Part shown: one piece after another, positions 43,191 to 51,905 of the stretch
Numbering within the stretch: the stretch's first letter is position 1
How the letters are laid out: each line of letters starts with the position of its first letter
DNA from: RGIG9151 sp963635575
GTDB lineage: Bacteria; Bacillota; Clostridia; TANB77; RGIG9151
DNA length: 61,894 nucleotides
Reading direction: 5' to 3'
Assembly: GCA_963635575.1 (NCBI GenBank)
Contig: CAVHFU010000004.1
Location: 1 to 61,894, forward strand
Notes under the pieces: generated by a model
Databases searched by the model: none
What the model was told of the DNA's origin: nothing
What the model saw: the letters and a program-made list of their open reading frames with translations, nothing else
Program-made: the position numbers and the translations under genes

Positions 43191-43541
43191 TTATTCATCT
43201 TTTTTTAATGCTTTAAGCAGTATAGCTTGTTGCAATGTATTATTCATCGAAGGAAACATATTATTTGAAGAATCGCTGCTACTAGAAAACAACGACGCAG
43301 TTGAATTAGTCATAGTTTGGTATGTAAGCAACGAATTTAGTAATTTGGTTGTATCTGAATTATCACTTGCTTCCTCATTTATTTCCGAATTGGTAACAGT
43401 TTCTTCCGTTTTAGCAGAACCGAGTTTTGCATTTTCTAAATATGTACTGAATTTATTTTTCACACTTAAATTATCGGGAATTTTTGAATTTATTTCTTGA
43501 AGTTTTGTTTGATACATGGAAGAGATATTATTTATTTCCAT
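43191..43541 (-). CDS. Ser/Asn/Thr-rich small protein, function unknown
   Basis: 116 residues, no signal peptide or membrane helix. The N-terminus MEINNISSMYQTKLQEINSK is followed by a low-complexity middle rich in Glu, Ser and Asn, and a C-terminal segment with NNTLQQAILLKALKK. The N-terminus is reminiscent of the leader part of some clostridial flagellar or lytic-transglycosylase-type proteins, but that is weak and no catalytic domain follows. ATG with gaggtg 9 nt upstream. Divergent from yabP; convergent towards the tRNA terminator. Confidence 0.6.
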   Translation of the reverse strand: MEINNISSMYQTKLQEINSKIPDNLSVKNKFSTYLENAKLGSAKTEETVTNSEINEEASDNSDTTKLLNSLLTYQTMTNSTASLFSSSSDSSNNMFPSMNNTLQQAILLKALKKDE

Positions 43542-43645
43542 ATTATTTGTCACCTCAAAAATATTTTAACATTTTGTAATATTAAAGACAAGTAAAGAAT
43601 ATTATTTAATACTAGTAAATTTCTACAAGAAAGGAATGAGAAATT

Positions 43646-43939
43646 ATGCCAATTGAGGAAAGAAAGCAAGTGCCTAGTGGTAAAGCACAACATAATTTTT
43701 TACTGGAGAATAGGGAGAAAATGAGTATTTCGGGTGTAATTGATGTGGACATATTTAATCCTGATATGGTTGTAGTACAAACCGATATGGGAATGTTAAC
43801 AATAAAAGGTGTGGATTTACACATTAACAAGTTAAACCTCGAATCTTCCGAGCTATGCTTAGAAGGAGAAATTTCAAGTTGTGCATATTCAGAAAAAACA
43901 GCTGCAACCGGAAGCTTTTTAGGAAAAATATTTAAATAG
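43646..43939 (+). CDS. yabP: Sporulation protein YabP
   Basis: 97 residues. YabP core: HNFLLENREKMSISGVIDVD, then MGMLTIKGVDLHINKLNLES and LEGEISSCAYS. YabP is a conserved small sporulation protein of the forespore/mother-cell programme in Bacillus and Clostridia; its molecular role is not settled. The ribosome binding site is aagaaagga. Followed after 11 nt by yabQ. Confidence 0.92.
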   Translation: MPIEERKQVPSGKAQHNFLLENREKMSISGVIDVDIFNPDMVVVQTDMGMLTIKGVDLHINKLNLESSELCLEGEISSCAYSEKTAATGSFLGKIFK

Positions 43940-43950
43940 TGGAGGCAAAA

Positions 43951-44331
43951 ATGGGGATTTCACGAGAGGTAGTTGTATTTTTGTGGTTCATACTTGACGG
44001 TATGGTCGGAGGGGTGTTTTTTGACTTGCTTCGAGCTTTAAGGCATAACAGAAAATGTGGAGACTTATCTGTATACTTAGAAGACATTACATTTTGGATT
44101 TTGCTTTGTGCCAACTCAATATGGCTTACTTATTTTTTAGACAGCGGACGAATAAGAGCATATATGATTATTGGAATTTTTTTAGGAATGTTTTTATATT
44201 TACTTACACTTACAAAATTTACTTATAAACTTTTTGATGCCATTTGCCGATACTTTATTCGGTTTATTAGATTCTTTAATAAAATTACGTTTAGGAGGGC
44301 AATCAATGAAAAAGAGAGTAAATCCGATTAA
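43951..44331 (+). CDS. yabQ: Spore cortex protein YabQ
   Basis: 126 residues with four hydrophobic segments (8-28, 45-63, 70-92, 95-110). The YabQ pattern GMVGGVFFDLLRALRH is clear. In B. subtilis YabQ is a membrane protein needed for spore cortex formation. The ATG with ggagg 5 nt upstream was chosen; an in-frame GTG 12 nt earlier overlaps the yabP stop. Its end overlaps divIC by 26 bp. Confidence 0.9.
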   Translation: MGISREVVVFLWFILDGMVGGVFFDLLRALRHNRKCGDLSVYLEDITFWILLCANSIWLTYFLDSGRIRAYMIIGIFLGMFLYLLTLTKFTYKLFDAICRYFIRFIRFFNKITFRRAINEKESKSD

Positions 44332-44581
44332 TGTTATTATTGTTCTTTTTTTATTGGGATATTCTACATATACATTAGTTAAGCAAGAGATTGCTATAAG
44401 GAAGTATGATAAAGAAAAACAATCATATATAGAGCAAATTGCCCTTGCAAAAGAGAAAAATGCAGAGTATAAAAGATATTCTGAATATGTTAATTCTGAT
44501 GAATATATAGAAAAAATTGCAAGAGAGAAATTAAGAATGTTATTACCGGAAGAGAAAATTTATATTGAATATAATGGATAA
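44306..44581 (+). CDS. divIC: Cell division protein DivIC/FtsB
   Basis: 91 residues. One membrane helix (~9-26), then a coiled coil (~30-65) and the conserved C-terminal IEKIAREKLRMLLPEEKIYIE. It works with FtsL and DivIB at the division septum. The ATG with aggaggg upstream lies inside the yabQ frame, an overlap that suggests coupled translation. The order yabP-yabQ-divIC-yabR matches B. subtilis. Confidence 0.92.
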   Translation: MKKRVNPINVIIVLFLLGYSTYTLVKQEIAIRKYDKEKQSYIEQIALAKEKNAEYKRYSEYVNSDEYIEKIAREKLRMLLPEEKIYIEYNG

Positions 44582-44587
44582 AATATG

Positions 44588-44616
44588 TTGACGTAATGCT
44601 AAATATGGTGTAAAAT
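44588..44616 (+). promoter_or_regulatory. SigA promoter of the S1-domain gene
   Basis: TTGACG-17 nt-TAAAAT just after the divIC stop, allowing expression of yabR-rho outside sporulation. Confidence 0.78.
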
Positions 44617-44656
44617 GGTAATGGTGAATTTTGAAAGAGAAGGGAAGGCATATTGT

Positions 44657-45037
44657 ATGTCGCTAAAAGCAGGAGAAATAGTTGAAGGAGTAGTAAAAAC
44701 AATTACTAACTTTGGAGCATTTATTGATTTAGGAAATGGAGTAACCGGTCTTGTTCATATTTCAGAAGTATCTGACGGCTATGTAAAGGATGTTTCTGAG
44801 TTTTTAGAGCAAAATCAAAAAGTTAAGGTTAAAGTTTTAGCTATTGATGAGGCGAATAAGAAAATTACGCTTTCTATTAAAAAAGCTAATGAAAAAAAAC
44901 GTGAATATCAACAACCTAAGCAACAGGAAATGTCTTTTGAAGATAGAATAAGTAAATTCTTAAAAGATAGCGAAGAAAGACAAAGTGAAGTTCGTCATAG
45001 CTTTGAATCAAAGCGCGGAAAAAGTGGACGAAGATAA
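44657..45037 (+). CDS. yabR: S1 RNA-binding domain protein (YabR-like)
   Basis: 126 residues. One S1 domain at 1-72 (GEIVEGVVKTITNFGAFIDL, LVHISEVSDGYVKDV), then a charged tail ending KRGKSGRR. Such proteins bind RNA or ribosomes; the CvfD/YugI relatives affect translation under stress. ATG chosen with agggaagg upstream. Followed after 18 nt by rho. Confidence 0.9.
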   Translation: MSLKAGEIVEGVVKTITNFGAFIDLGNGVTGLVHISEVSDGYVKDVSEFLEQNQKVKVKVLAIDEANKKITLSIKKANEKKREYQQPKQQEMSFEDRISKFLKDSEERQSEVRHSFESKRGKSGRR

Positions 45038-45055
45038 AAAGAAAGGAATTTTCCT

Positions 45056-46324
45056 ATGATAAATAAGACAGTTTCAGAACTACGGGAGATGGCTAGAAGT
45101 TACGGCGTAGCTAATTACTCAAAATTAAAAAAGGACGAACTTATAGAGGCATTGAACCAAGCTGAAATAAAAAAAGATGATAAAGTAAATGAAAAAGAAC
45201 CTCTAAAAGAAGAACCAGAAGACGCGGTTGGAATTTTAGAGGTTCTTACTGATGGATTCGGTTTTTTAAGGTGTGAAAATTATCTGAGTGGGGCTAATGA
45301 TATATATGTTTCACCTGTCCAAATAAGAAGATTTAATCTAAAGACCGGAGATATGATTTCCTGCAAGGTAAGACCTTGTAGAGAGGGCGAGAGATTTAGA
45401 GCATTAATATATGTTAATTCAGTAAATGGCGATGGTGTTGATGTAGCGATAAAAAGAAAACCTTTTGACCAACTAGTTCCGATTTATCCGGATTCCAGGT
45501 TAAAGTTAGAAACGACAAGACAAGAAACTGCAACACGACTTATAGATTTAATTGCACCAATTGGGAAAGGGCAGCGAGGAATGATCGTTGCACCTCCGAA
45601 AGCGGGAAAAACAGTTCTTATTAAAAAGATAGCTAATGCGATAACTACTAATTATAAAGATGTTGAACTTATAGTCTTATTAATAGATGAACGTCCGGAG
45701 GAAGTTACAGATATGCAAAGGTCAATAAAAGGAGAAGTAATATATTCTACTTTTGACGAATTGCCTGAGCATCATATAAGAGTGGCTGAAATGGTTTTAG
45801 AACGTGCTCAAAGACTTGTTGAGCATAAAAGGGATGTTGTTATTTTATTAGATAGTATAACACGACTTGCTAGAGCTTATAACCTGACTATTCCGGCGTC
45901 CGGAAGAACTTTATCCGGTGGGCTTGACCCCGCGGCTTTACATAAACCCAAGAAATTTTTTGGAGCAGCGAGAAATATTGAAAGTGGTGGAAGCTTGACA
46001 ATCCTTGCCACTGCATTAATAGAAACAGGAAGCAGAATGGATGATGTTATCTTTGAAGAATTTAAGGGAACTGGCAATATGGAACTTCATTTAGATAGAA
46101 AGCTTTCTGAGAAGAGAATTTTTCCGGCAATAGATATTAACAAGTCAGGAACACGAAGAGAAGAATTACTACTTTCTCAAAACGAATGGGAAGCAGTAAT
46201 GAGTATTAGAAGAAGCATGAGTAGGCAAGATAATATGGACATAGCTGAAAGTTTGCTTAATTTATTGATTACTACAAAGGATAATGATGAGTTCGTAGAA
46301 AAAATTAAGAAAACGATGAAATAG
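45056..46324 (+). CDS. rho: Transcription termination factor Rho
   Basis: 422 residues. N-terminal Rho_N helix domain (VSELREMARSYGVANYSKLK), cold-shock-like RNA-binding domain (GFGFLRCENYLSGANDIYVS) and ATPase with P-loop PPKAGKT (180-186), LLIDERPEEVTDM and the Q/R-loop region. It is an RNA helicase that ends transcription of untranslated RNA. Co-transcribed with the S1 gene. rpmE follows but with its own promoter. Confidence 0.96.
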   Translation: MINKTVSELREMARSYGVANYSKLKKDELIEALNQAEIKKDDKVNEKEPLKEEPEDAVGILEVLTDGFGFLRCENYLSGANDIYVSPVQIRRFNLKTGDMISCKVRPCREGERFRALIYVNSVNGDGVDVAIKRKPFDQLVPIYPDSRLKLETTRQETATRLIDLIAPIGKGQRGMIVAPPKAGKTVLIKKIANAITTNYKDVELIVLLIDERPEEVTDMQRSIKGEVIYSTFDELPEHHIRVAEMVLERAQRLVEHKRDVVILLDSITRLARAYNLTIPASGRTLSGGLDPAALHKPKKFFGAARNIESGGSLTILATALIETGSRMDDVIFEEFKGTGNMELHLDRKLSEKRIFPAIDINKSGTRREELLLSQNEWEAVMSIRRSMSRQDNMDIAESLLNLLITTKDNDEFVEKIKKTMK

Positions 46325-46325
46325 A

Positions 46326-46365
46326 AACAGGGCAAGTGGTCTTATAATTCCACAGCCCTGTTTTT
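46326..46365 (+). terminator. Terminator of rho
   Basis: aacagggc / gccctgtt stem with five T; also useful for the convergent DUF378 gene. Confidence 0.8.
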
Positions 46366-46369
46366 GCGA

Positions 46370-46582
46370 CTAGTTTTTTTGTGTCGCACGGCCATCCCCG
46401 TAGCCGTAAAAAGCAATTGCCCATACGCCTGCAATTCCAACTAAAGTATAAATAACACGGGAAACCCAACTCATAGTTCCGAAGATCGCGTCTACTAAGT
46501 TATAATTAAAAATTCCTACCAATCCCCAGTTTATACCACCGATTATTATTAAAGTAAGAATAATAGCATGGAGTGTTCTCAT
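46370..46582 (-). CDS. DUF378 small membrane protein
   Basis: 70 residues with two hydrophobic helices (5-25 and 40-60). DUF378 signature IIGGINWGLVGIFNYNLVDAIFG and RVIYTLVGIAG. Function unknown (YuzA-type). ATG with gaaggagg 6 nt upstream was chosen; the longer frame upstream has no site. Lies between convergent rho and divergent rpmE. Confidence 0.88.
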   Translation of the reverse strand: MRTLHAIILTLIIIGGINWGLVGIFNYNLVDAIFGTMSWVSRVIYTLVGIAGVWAIAFYGYGDGRATQKN

Positions 46583-46697
46583 TTTAATCCTCCTTCCCAA
46601 AGATATAAATAAAAATCTTTTATATATAGTATCTCTATAAATAAACTTAACAATACAAGAAAAATTTTGCAAATCATACTTTTTATTATAAAACCTC

Positions 46698-46726
46698 TTG
46701 AAAACATTATCAGGTTGTGATAAAAT
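46698..46726 (+). promoter_or_regulatory. Promoter of rpmE
   Basis: TTGAAA-17 nt-TAAAAT with extended -10 TGA. Confidence 0.7.
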
Positions 46727-46794
46727 ATATATCGTTGACTGAGCATGTTAATAATGTTTAACGGATATAGAATTTTTGAAAGAAGGTGAATTTG

Positions 46795-47004
46795 ATGAAA
46801 GAAGGAATACATCCAAAATGTGTAGAATCAGTTGTTAAGTGTGCTTGTGGTGAAACATTCACAACTACTTCTATTAAGCCTGAACTACGTGTTGAAATTT
46901 GTTCAAAATGTCATCCTTTCTACACCGGTTCTCAAAAGAATACAGTTGTTGGTGGAAGAAGCGAAAGATTTAAGAAGAAGTTTAATATTACTGATGAAGA
47001 CTAA
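46795..47004 (+). CDS. rpmE: 50S ribosomal protein L31, zinc-binding form
   Basis: 69 residues. Zinc ligands C16, C18, C36 and C39 (KCACGETF, EICSKCHPFYTG) mark the zinc-containing C+ type of bL31, which can act as a zinc store. ATG chosen with agaagg 8 nt upstream. Typical position downstream of rho. Confidence 0.95.
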   Translation: MKEGIHPKCVESVVKCACGETFTTTSIKPELRVEICSKCHPFYTGSQKNTVVGGRSERFKKKFNITDED

Positions 47005-47098
47005 AAGAAAGAGCCTATTAAGGTTCTTTTTTTGTGGTAAAAAATTTCCTTTGTGCATATATTTGTTTTGAATGAGTTTGCAAAAAGGGGATGGTTAT

Positions 47099-48373
47099 AT
47101 GGAAAACTTGAGATTAGGTTCAACTGGACCACAAGTTATGCTTTTACAAAGTGTGTTAAAGACGCTAGGCTTTTATACAGGTGAAATTGATGGGAATTTT
47201 GGACTAAATACAGAAAGGACTGTTAGAAGGTTTCAAAGAAATTTTTCTTTGCAAAGCGATGGCACAGTTGGAGAACTAACGTGGAGGGTACTTACACCAT
47301 ATATTAACGGATATACAAGATATACAGTTAAGCGAGGGGATACTTTTTATAACATAGCAAGAAGATTTTCGACAACAGCAAATAGAATCGCTGCTACAAA
47401 TCTCGGCGTATCTTCTACACGTCTCGCTGTTGGGCAAAGTATCATTGTGCCATTTGGCAATGTTGTAAAGACTAATATAAATTATACATACGATATTCTT
47501 AGTATGAATGTAGATTCGCTTCAGACCATATACCCATTTTTAAGTGTGACTAGCATTGGAAAAAGTGTGCTTGGCAAGGAATTGAAATGTATAAGAATAG
47601 GGAATGGGCTAAATGAAGTTTTTTATAGTGCTTCAATTCATGCTAATGAATGGATAACATCGGTACTTTTGATGAAATTTATAGAGAATTTTTGTAGGGC
47701 GTATGTAAATAACGGAAAGATGTACGGACTGAATGTAAGAGAGGTATTTAATAGTGCATCGATATATATTGTTCCGATGGTTAATCCGGATGGGGTTGAT
47801 TTGGTGACGGGCGGACTTGATACTGCGTCAGACGCGTATCAAAATGCAAAAATAATTGCTGAAAATTATCCGATTATACCGTTCCCGGATGGTTGGAAGG
47901 CGAATATTGACGGAGTAGATTTAAATTTGCAGTTTCCGGCAGGTTGGGAGAATGCAAGGCAAATTAAATTTGCACAAGGCTTTACGACACCGTCTCCTAA
48001 AGATTATGTTGGCAACGGATCGCTTACACAACCTGAAGCAATAAGTATGTATGACTTTACATTAGCACATAATTTTAGACTTATTTTAGCGTATCATACA
48101 CAAGGAAGGGTTATATATTGGAGATTCTTAGATTACTTACCGCCACAGTCTAGGGAAATTGGTGAAAGACTTGCAAAGATAAGTGGCTATCTTTTAGAAA
48201 GTACACCATATTCTTCAGGATACGCAGGGTATAAAGATTGGTTTATTCAAAATTACAATAGACCTGGGTATACAATTGAAGTTGGGTGGGGAACAAATCC
48301 ACTTCCGATTTCTCAGTTTGGTACGATTTATTCTGAGAATGAGGGGATTTTAATAACTGGTGCTATAATTTAA
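47099..48373 (+). CDS. Peptidoglycan-binding/LysM/M14 gamma-D-glutamyl-diamino-acid peptidase
   Basis: 424 residues. Domains in order: PG_binding_1 (1-66; LRLGSTGPQVMLLQSVLK), LysM (74-118; YTVKRGDTFYNIARRF) and an M14 zinc carboxypeptidase (~130-424). Zinc ligands H181 and E184 lie in SIHANEWIT, a third His in AYHTQG, and the catalytic Glu in YTIEVGWG. This matches gamma-D-glutamyl-meso-diaminopimelate peptidases (ENP1 of Lysinibacillus sphaericus), which cut peptide stems in spore or cell wall. There is no signal peptide, as in ENP1, so action in the mother cell or after lysis is likely. ATG follows aaaggggatgg. Confidence 0.9.
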   Translation: MENLRLGSTGPQVMLLQSVLKTLGFYTGEIDGNFGLNTERTVRRFQRNFSLQSDGTVGELTWRVLTPYINGYTRYTVKRGDTFYNIARRFSTTANRIAATNLGVSSTRLAVGQSIIVPFGNVVKTNINYTYDILSMNVDSLQTIYPFLSVTSIGKSVLGKELKCIRIGNGLNEVFYSASIHANEWITSVLLMKFIENFCRAYVNNGKMYGLNVREVFNSASIYIVPMVNPDGVDLVTGGLDTASDAYQNAKIIAENYPIIPFPDGWKANIDGVDLNLQFPAGWENARQIKFAQGFTTPSPKDYVGNGSLTQPEAISMYDFTLAHNFRLILAYHTQGRVIYWRFLDYLPPQSREIGERLAKISGYLLESTPYSSGYAGYKDWFIQNYNRPGYTIEVGWGTNPLPISQFGTIYSENEGILITGAII

Positions 48374-48407
48374 ACAAAAGGGACTTCAAAAAAAGTCCCT
48401 TTTGTTA
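48373..48407 (+). terminator. Intrinsic terminator
   Basis: aacaaaagggact / agtcccttttgtt perfect stem with T-rich 3' arm. Confidence 0.85.
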
Positions 48408-48436
48408 TTGATTTTTATAAGCTATAATGATAAAAT
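48408..48436 (+). promoter_or_regulatory. Promoter of tRNA-Thr
   Basis: TTGATT-17 nt-TAAAAT, 16 nt before the tRNA. Confidence 0.65.
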
Positions 48437-48451
48437 CAAAGAGATGTAAAT

Positions 48452-48527
<76 letters not shown>

Positions 48528-48530
48528 TTT

Positions 48531-49016
48531 TTATCGTTCTATACTGAAATCTTTATCTAATTTTTTTATTTCTCTTTGCATTTTGTCACGACAAATTTTT
48601 ACTTCTTCGTTTATTTGCTCTTTAGATAAGTTCTTATTTTCAGATATTTCTTTTATTATTTTCGAGTATTTTTCGATAATTTTATTTAATTCTTTATCTT
48701 TTTTACCTTCTTTTTCATGAATGGCGTAGCGTCTTTGGAACTCATTCATTATTGCAGAAATGTATAGAAGGTATTTTAGTAGTTCTTCTTTAGATTTCAT
48801 TGCTTTTTTCATCTTTGCACCGATACTTTTCCAAAAGCCCTCTTTTTGCATTATTTCATCAAAAGTTTTTTCACATACATCTTTATCTTCCGAAATGTTT
48901 TCCGCAAAAGTTTGCTTTATTAAGTCAAGTACATCCATTGCTATTTTTTCTAGATTTGTTACTTCATTAAATTTGTCTATAAATTCGTCGATTTTTTCAA
49001 ATAATTTTTGAAACAT
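48531..49016 (-). CDS. Helical cytosolic protein, function unknown
   Basis: 161 residues, almost entirely charged amphipathic helix. N-terminus MFQKLFEKIDEFIDKFNEVT, a Lys/Glu-rich C-terminal coiled coil (KELNKIIEKYSKIIKEISEN). No membrane segment, signal peptide or known motif. It ends 4 nt from the tRNA-Thr 3' end on the opposite strand. The gap to the upstream minus-strand gene is 10 nt, so the two form an operon; it might be a cytosolic partner of that membrane protein. Confidence 0.65.
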   Translation of the reverse strand: MFQKLFEKIDEFIDKFNEVTNLEKIAMDVLDLIKQTFAENISEDKDVCEKTFDEIMQKEGFWKSIGAKMKKAMKSKEELLKYLLYISAIMNEFQRRYAIHEKEGKKDKELNKIIEKYSKIIKEISENKNLSKEQINEEVKICRDKMQREIKKLDKDFSIER

Positions 49017-49026
49017 ATTTCGCCTC

Positions 49027-49995
49027 CTAGCCTAAAATGTCTGAGAAAACTTTGTCTATCATAAAACCTGCAAGAAGTATAAGCATTATCATAACTATTG
49101 AATATTCAAAAGTCATAAAGAAAGCTAAGAAAAACATTGTAAGAAGTATTATTGCTAAAATTCTTACATTTTCTTGAATAAATGCATATAATGCTCCTAA
49201 AATAGATAATGTGATTATCACATAATGCAAATAAGAATTAGGTCCAACTACAACAGGGTGACCAAATGTCTTAAAATATGGAATTATAGTATTTGTAAGA
49301 TAAATTATAGGATGTGTAAATAAGCTTTTTGCATTTGTCCATATTGCCGAGAAGTAATTATCAAGAGGAAGTAATGAACTTAATGTACCTTTAAAATATG
49401 CTATAAATATAAAAATTCCGAGCATAATAATTATTCCTACCAAAAAGTATAAAAATGCTTGTAAAACTGCAATGTGTTTTTGTTTTACCATAAAGTAGAT
49501 ATAAGGTATAATTCCAAGAAGTAGGCAAGTTGGCTCAATTACAAGTGCAATTGTAAAGAATATACCTGAAATAAAGTTCCATCTTCTAAGCATACTGTGG
49601 ACACCTATATACATAAATAGCAAATATAGTGTAAAAGATAAAACTAGGAATATATTTATTGAATACATTTTTTCAACAAAATAAGGATAAACGGCGAAAA
49701 GCAGTGAAGCACATAAACCACCGGTTTTTCCTACAATTATTTTACCTAAGGCAAATATTGCTAAAATCATAAACATATGTAGAACGAATTCTACCCATAT
49801 GAAAAAAGTAGATGCTGATGTTATGAAATTTGTGGTCATTCCGAATTTACTTAGAGTAGAAACGTGCGAGGCAGGTAAAATACTTGGCATCGAAACCACG
49901 TATCTTAGTGTAAATCCCCAAAACATAACTACAATCAGCAAAACAAAAAATAATGGCGAATTTGCTGAAAAAACTTTACTGTAATAATTTTTCAT
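49027..49995 (-). CDS. Multi-pass membrane protein, GT-C-like or unknown
   Basis: 322 residues with nine to ten hydrophobic helices (15-33, 58-85, 90-103, 113-130, 140-165, 172-200, 268-285, 288-305 and others). The loop between helices has HVSTLSKFG, and TGGLCASLLFAVYPYFVEKM looks like the helix pattern of GT-C mannosyltransferase-like (PMT/ArnT) proteins. No DxD motif or diagnostic site is certain, so an enzyme is not claimed. ATG with ggagg 7 nt upstream. First gene of a two-gene operon. Confidence 0.65.
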   Translation of the reverse strand: MKNYYSKVFSANSPLFFVLLIVVMFWGFTLRYVVSMPSILPASHVSTLSKFGMTTNFITSASTFFIWVEFVLHMFMILAIFALGKIIVGKTGGLCASLLFAVYPYFVEKMYSINIFLVLSFTLYLLFMYIGVHSMLRRWNFISGIFFTIALVIEPTCLLLGIIPYIYFMVKQKHIAVLQAFLYFLVGIIIMLGIFIFIAYFKGTLSSLLPLDNYFSAIWTNAKSLFTHPIIYLTNTIIPYFKTFGHPVVVGPNSYLHYVIITLSILGALYAFIQENVRILAIILLTMFFLAFFMTFEYSIVMIMLILLAGFMIDKVFSDILG

Positions 49996-50089
49996 TTGTA
50001 TACCTCCAATCGAAAATATGATACAATATTTCTGAAAACATTACAAGACACACTAATATTATTTTTAAGAACATGTTGGAGGAATGATT

Positions 50090-50803
50090 ATGAGCAGAAT
50101 AGTGATTGTTACTGGCGGAACACGCGGAATAGGAAAGGCAATATGCGAAGAATTTATAAAAAATGGAGATATTGTAGTTTTAAACTATAAAAAGTCGTAT
50201 GAAAAAGCAGTAGAATTAAAAGAAAAGTTGGGAGAAAACTTATATTTAATTCGAGCAGATGTTGGAAATATGTTTGAAGTAAAAGTTATGACTGAGTTTT
50301 GCCTAAATAAGTTCGGGAAAGTGGATGTCTTAGTTAATAACGCAGGAATTTCGCAAATTAAGCCATTTGCAGACATCACAGAAGATGACTGGGACGAAAT
50401 GATAAGAGTTAATTTAAAAGGAATATACAACACAACAAAATGTGTAATTGACTCTATGATACATGAGAAAAAAGGAAAAATTATAAATATATCATCAATT
50501 TGGGGAGAAGTTGGTGCATCGTGTGAAGTACATTACTCTACTGCAAAAGCGGGAGTAATAGGTTTTACAAAGGCATTAGCTAAAGAAATGGCATTATCCA
50601 ATATTCAAGTAAACTGTATAGCGCCTGGAATTATAGACACAGAAATGAATGCACAATTTAATTTAGAAGAATTAAAAGAAGAAGTACCGAGTGGAAAAAT
50701 CGGTACTCCTAAAGATATTGCAAATATGACTTTATTTTTAGCATCAGACAAAGCTGATTACATAACAGGTCAAACTATTGGTGTAAATGGTGGGATAAAT
50801 TAA
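50090..50803 (+). CDS. SDR-family oxidoreductase (FabG-like)
   Basis: 237 residues. NAD(P)-binding TGGTRGIG (8-15), NNAG (83-86), catalytic S136, Y149 and K153 (YSTAK). The end GQTIGVNGGIN matches classical SDRs related to 3-oxoacyl-ACP reductase. It stands outside a fatty-acid cluster, so its substrate is open. The second ATG was chosen (ggagg 7 nt upstream). Its stop overlaps that of the convergent alr by 4 bp. Confidence 0.88.
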   Translation: MSRIVIVTGGTRGIGKAICEEFIKNGDIVVLNYKKSYEKAVELKEKLGENLYLIRADVGNMFEVKVMTEFCLNKFGKVDVLVNNAGISQIKPFADITEDDWDEMIRVNLKGIYNTTKCVIDSMIHEKKGKIINISSIWGEVGASCEVHYSTAKAGVIGFTKALAKEMALSNIQVNCIAPGIIDTEMNAQFNLEELKEEVPSGKIGTPKDIANMTLFLASDKADYITGQTIGVNGGIN

Positions 50804-51885
50804 TCAAAATACCGTTCTATATCCGGTCTAACCATCATTGGGTTTACATCAAGTTTTACAATGTCACCTATTTTTGCGTCAATATCAGTTAAATCAATAA
50901 CAATGTTATTTGTACCTATTTTACCTAAAATAGGTACTTTTATATTGTTAACGTCAACATATATTTTCTTATTGAAATTTTTCAACTTATTATATATTTC
51001 GCGTAATGTATCTATAAAACCAAAGCAGTCTTGGCCTTTTTTAAGTTCAAGTCCATCTAAATAGCCAACAGGTACAATCCCTATTGTTGTTTCTCTTGTA
51101 GTTTTATAAGTATTTGAATACCCTATAAAATGGTTTATAGGGAGTTTTTTAATGTCCTCGATTTCGGAAATCATATAGCCAATTTTATTTAATTCAAGTG
51201 AATTAGGAACAAGAATTCTTCCAAGTAATGCAGAGCCTATACGAGAAACATCCAAATGAGTATACGGTTTTGTTAGAAAAGCAGAAGAATTAGCTATATG
51301 TCTAAAGCCAACATCAATTCCTTCATCAGTCAAAATTGATACACATTTATTAAATATGTTAAATTGTTTATCTGTGTAATCTGTTTTTTCATTAAATGAA
51401 GAAGAAAAGTGAGAAAAAACACCAACAACGCCAATGTTTGGTTTCGATTTTAGTTCAGCAGCTAATTTAATCATATCATCAGGTAAAAAGCCAAAACGGC
51501 CAAAACCTGTATCTATTTTTAATTGACAGTATAGCGGAGTTTCGGTTTCTTTAGAAATTTTATCTAATGTATTTAGTGCTTCAAACGAGCCTATTGTTGG
51601 CAAGATGTCATTATTTAATAAAATTAAAAGTTCATCATATATAGCAGTAGAATGAAGTAACATTATTTTTGCATTTATTCCGTTATTTCTTAGAGTAATA
51701 GCTTCCTCAGTAGTTGATACTGCAAAGAAATCTATGCCATTTTCCATAAGAAGCTTTGGAAATTCATCTAATCCAAGACCATAGCCATTATTTTTAAGAG
51801 TAGCAATAATAGGGGAATTGGTTATTGATTTCAACTTGTTAATGTTATCTATTAATTTAGTTTTTTCTACAACTAGGTTTTTCAT
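50800..51885 (-). CDS. alr: Alanine racemase (divergent)
   Basis: 361 residues. PLP lysine K31 in ATLKNNGYGLG, where most enzymes have VKANAYGHG; IDTGFGRFGF and VFSHFSSS are conserved. The catalytic tyrosine is probably Y256 (IGYSNTY) and the second active-site tyrosine Y275 (PVGYLDG), with the same 19-residue spacing as in the Geobacillus enzyme. It makes D-alanine for peptidoglycan. Relatives act on other amino acids (VanT, Orr), so the substrate is likely but not certain. The ATG has ggaagga upstream. Downstream of the FemX-like gene in one operon. Confidence 0.85.
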   Translation of the reverse strand: MKNLVVEKTKLIDNINKLKSITNSPIIATLKNNGYGLGLDEFPKLLMENGIDFFAVSTTEEAITLRNNGINAKIMLLHSTAIYDELLILLNNDILPTIGSFEALNTLDKISKETETPLYCQLKIDTGFGRFGFLPDDMIKLAAELKSKPNIGVVGVFSHFSSSFNEKTDYTDKQFNIFNKCVSILTDEGIDVGFRHIANSSAFLTKPYTHLDVSRIGSALLGRILVPNSLELNKIGYMISEIEDIKKLPINHFIGYSNTYKTTRETTIGIVPVGYLDGLELKKGQDCFGFIDTLREIYNKLKNFNKKIYVDVNNIKVPILGKIGTNNIVIDLTDIDAKIGDIVKLDVNPMMVRPDIERYFD

Positions 51886-51905
51886 TAATGTCAATCCTTC
51901 CGTAA

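Noticed and set aside
43039..43500. Plus-strand ORF of 153 residues
   Set aside because: It starts in tRNA-Tyr, crosses a terminator and lies opposite a better minus-strand gene.
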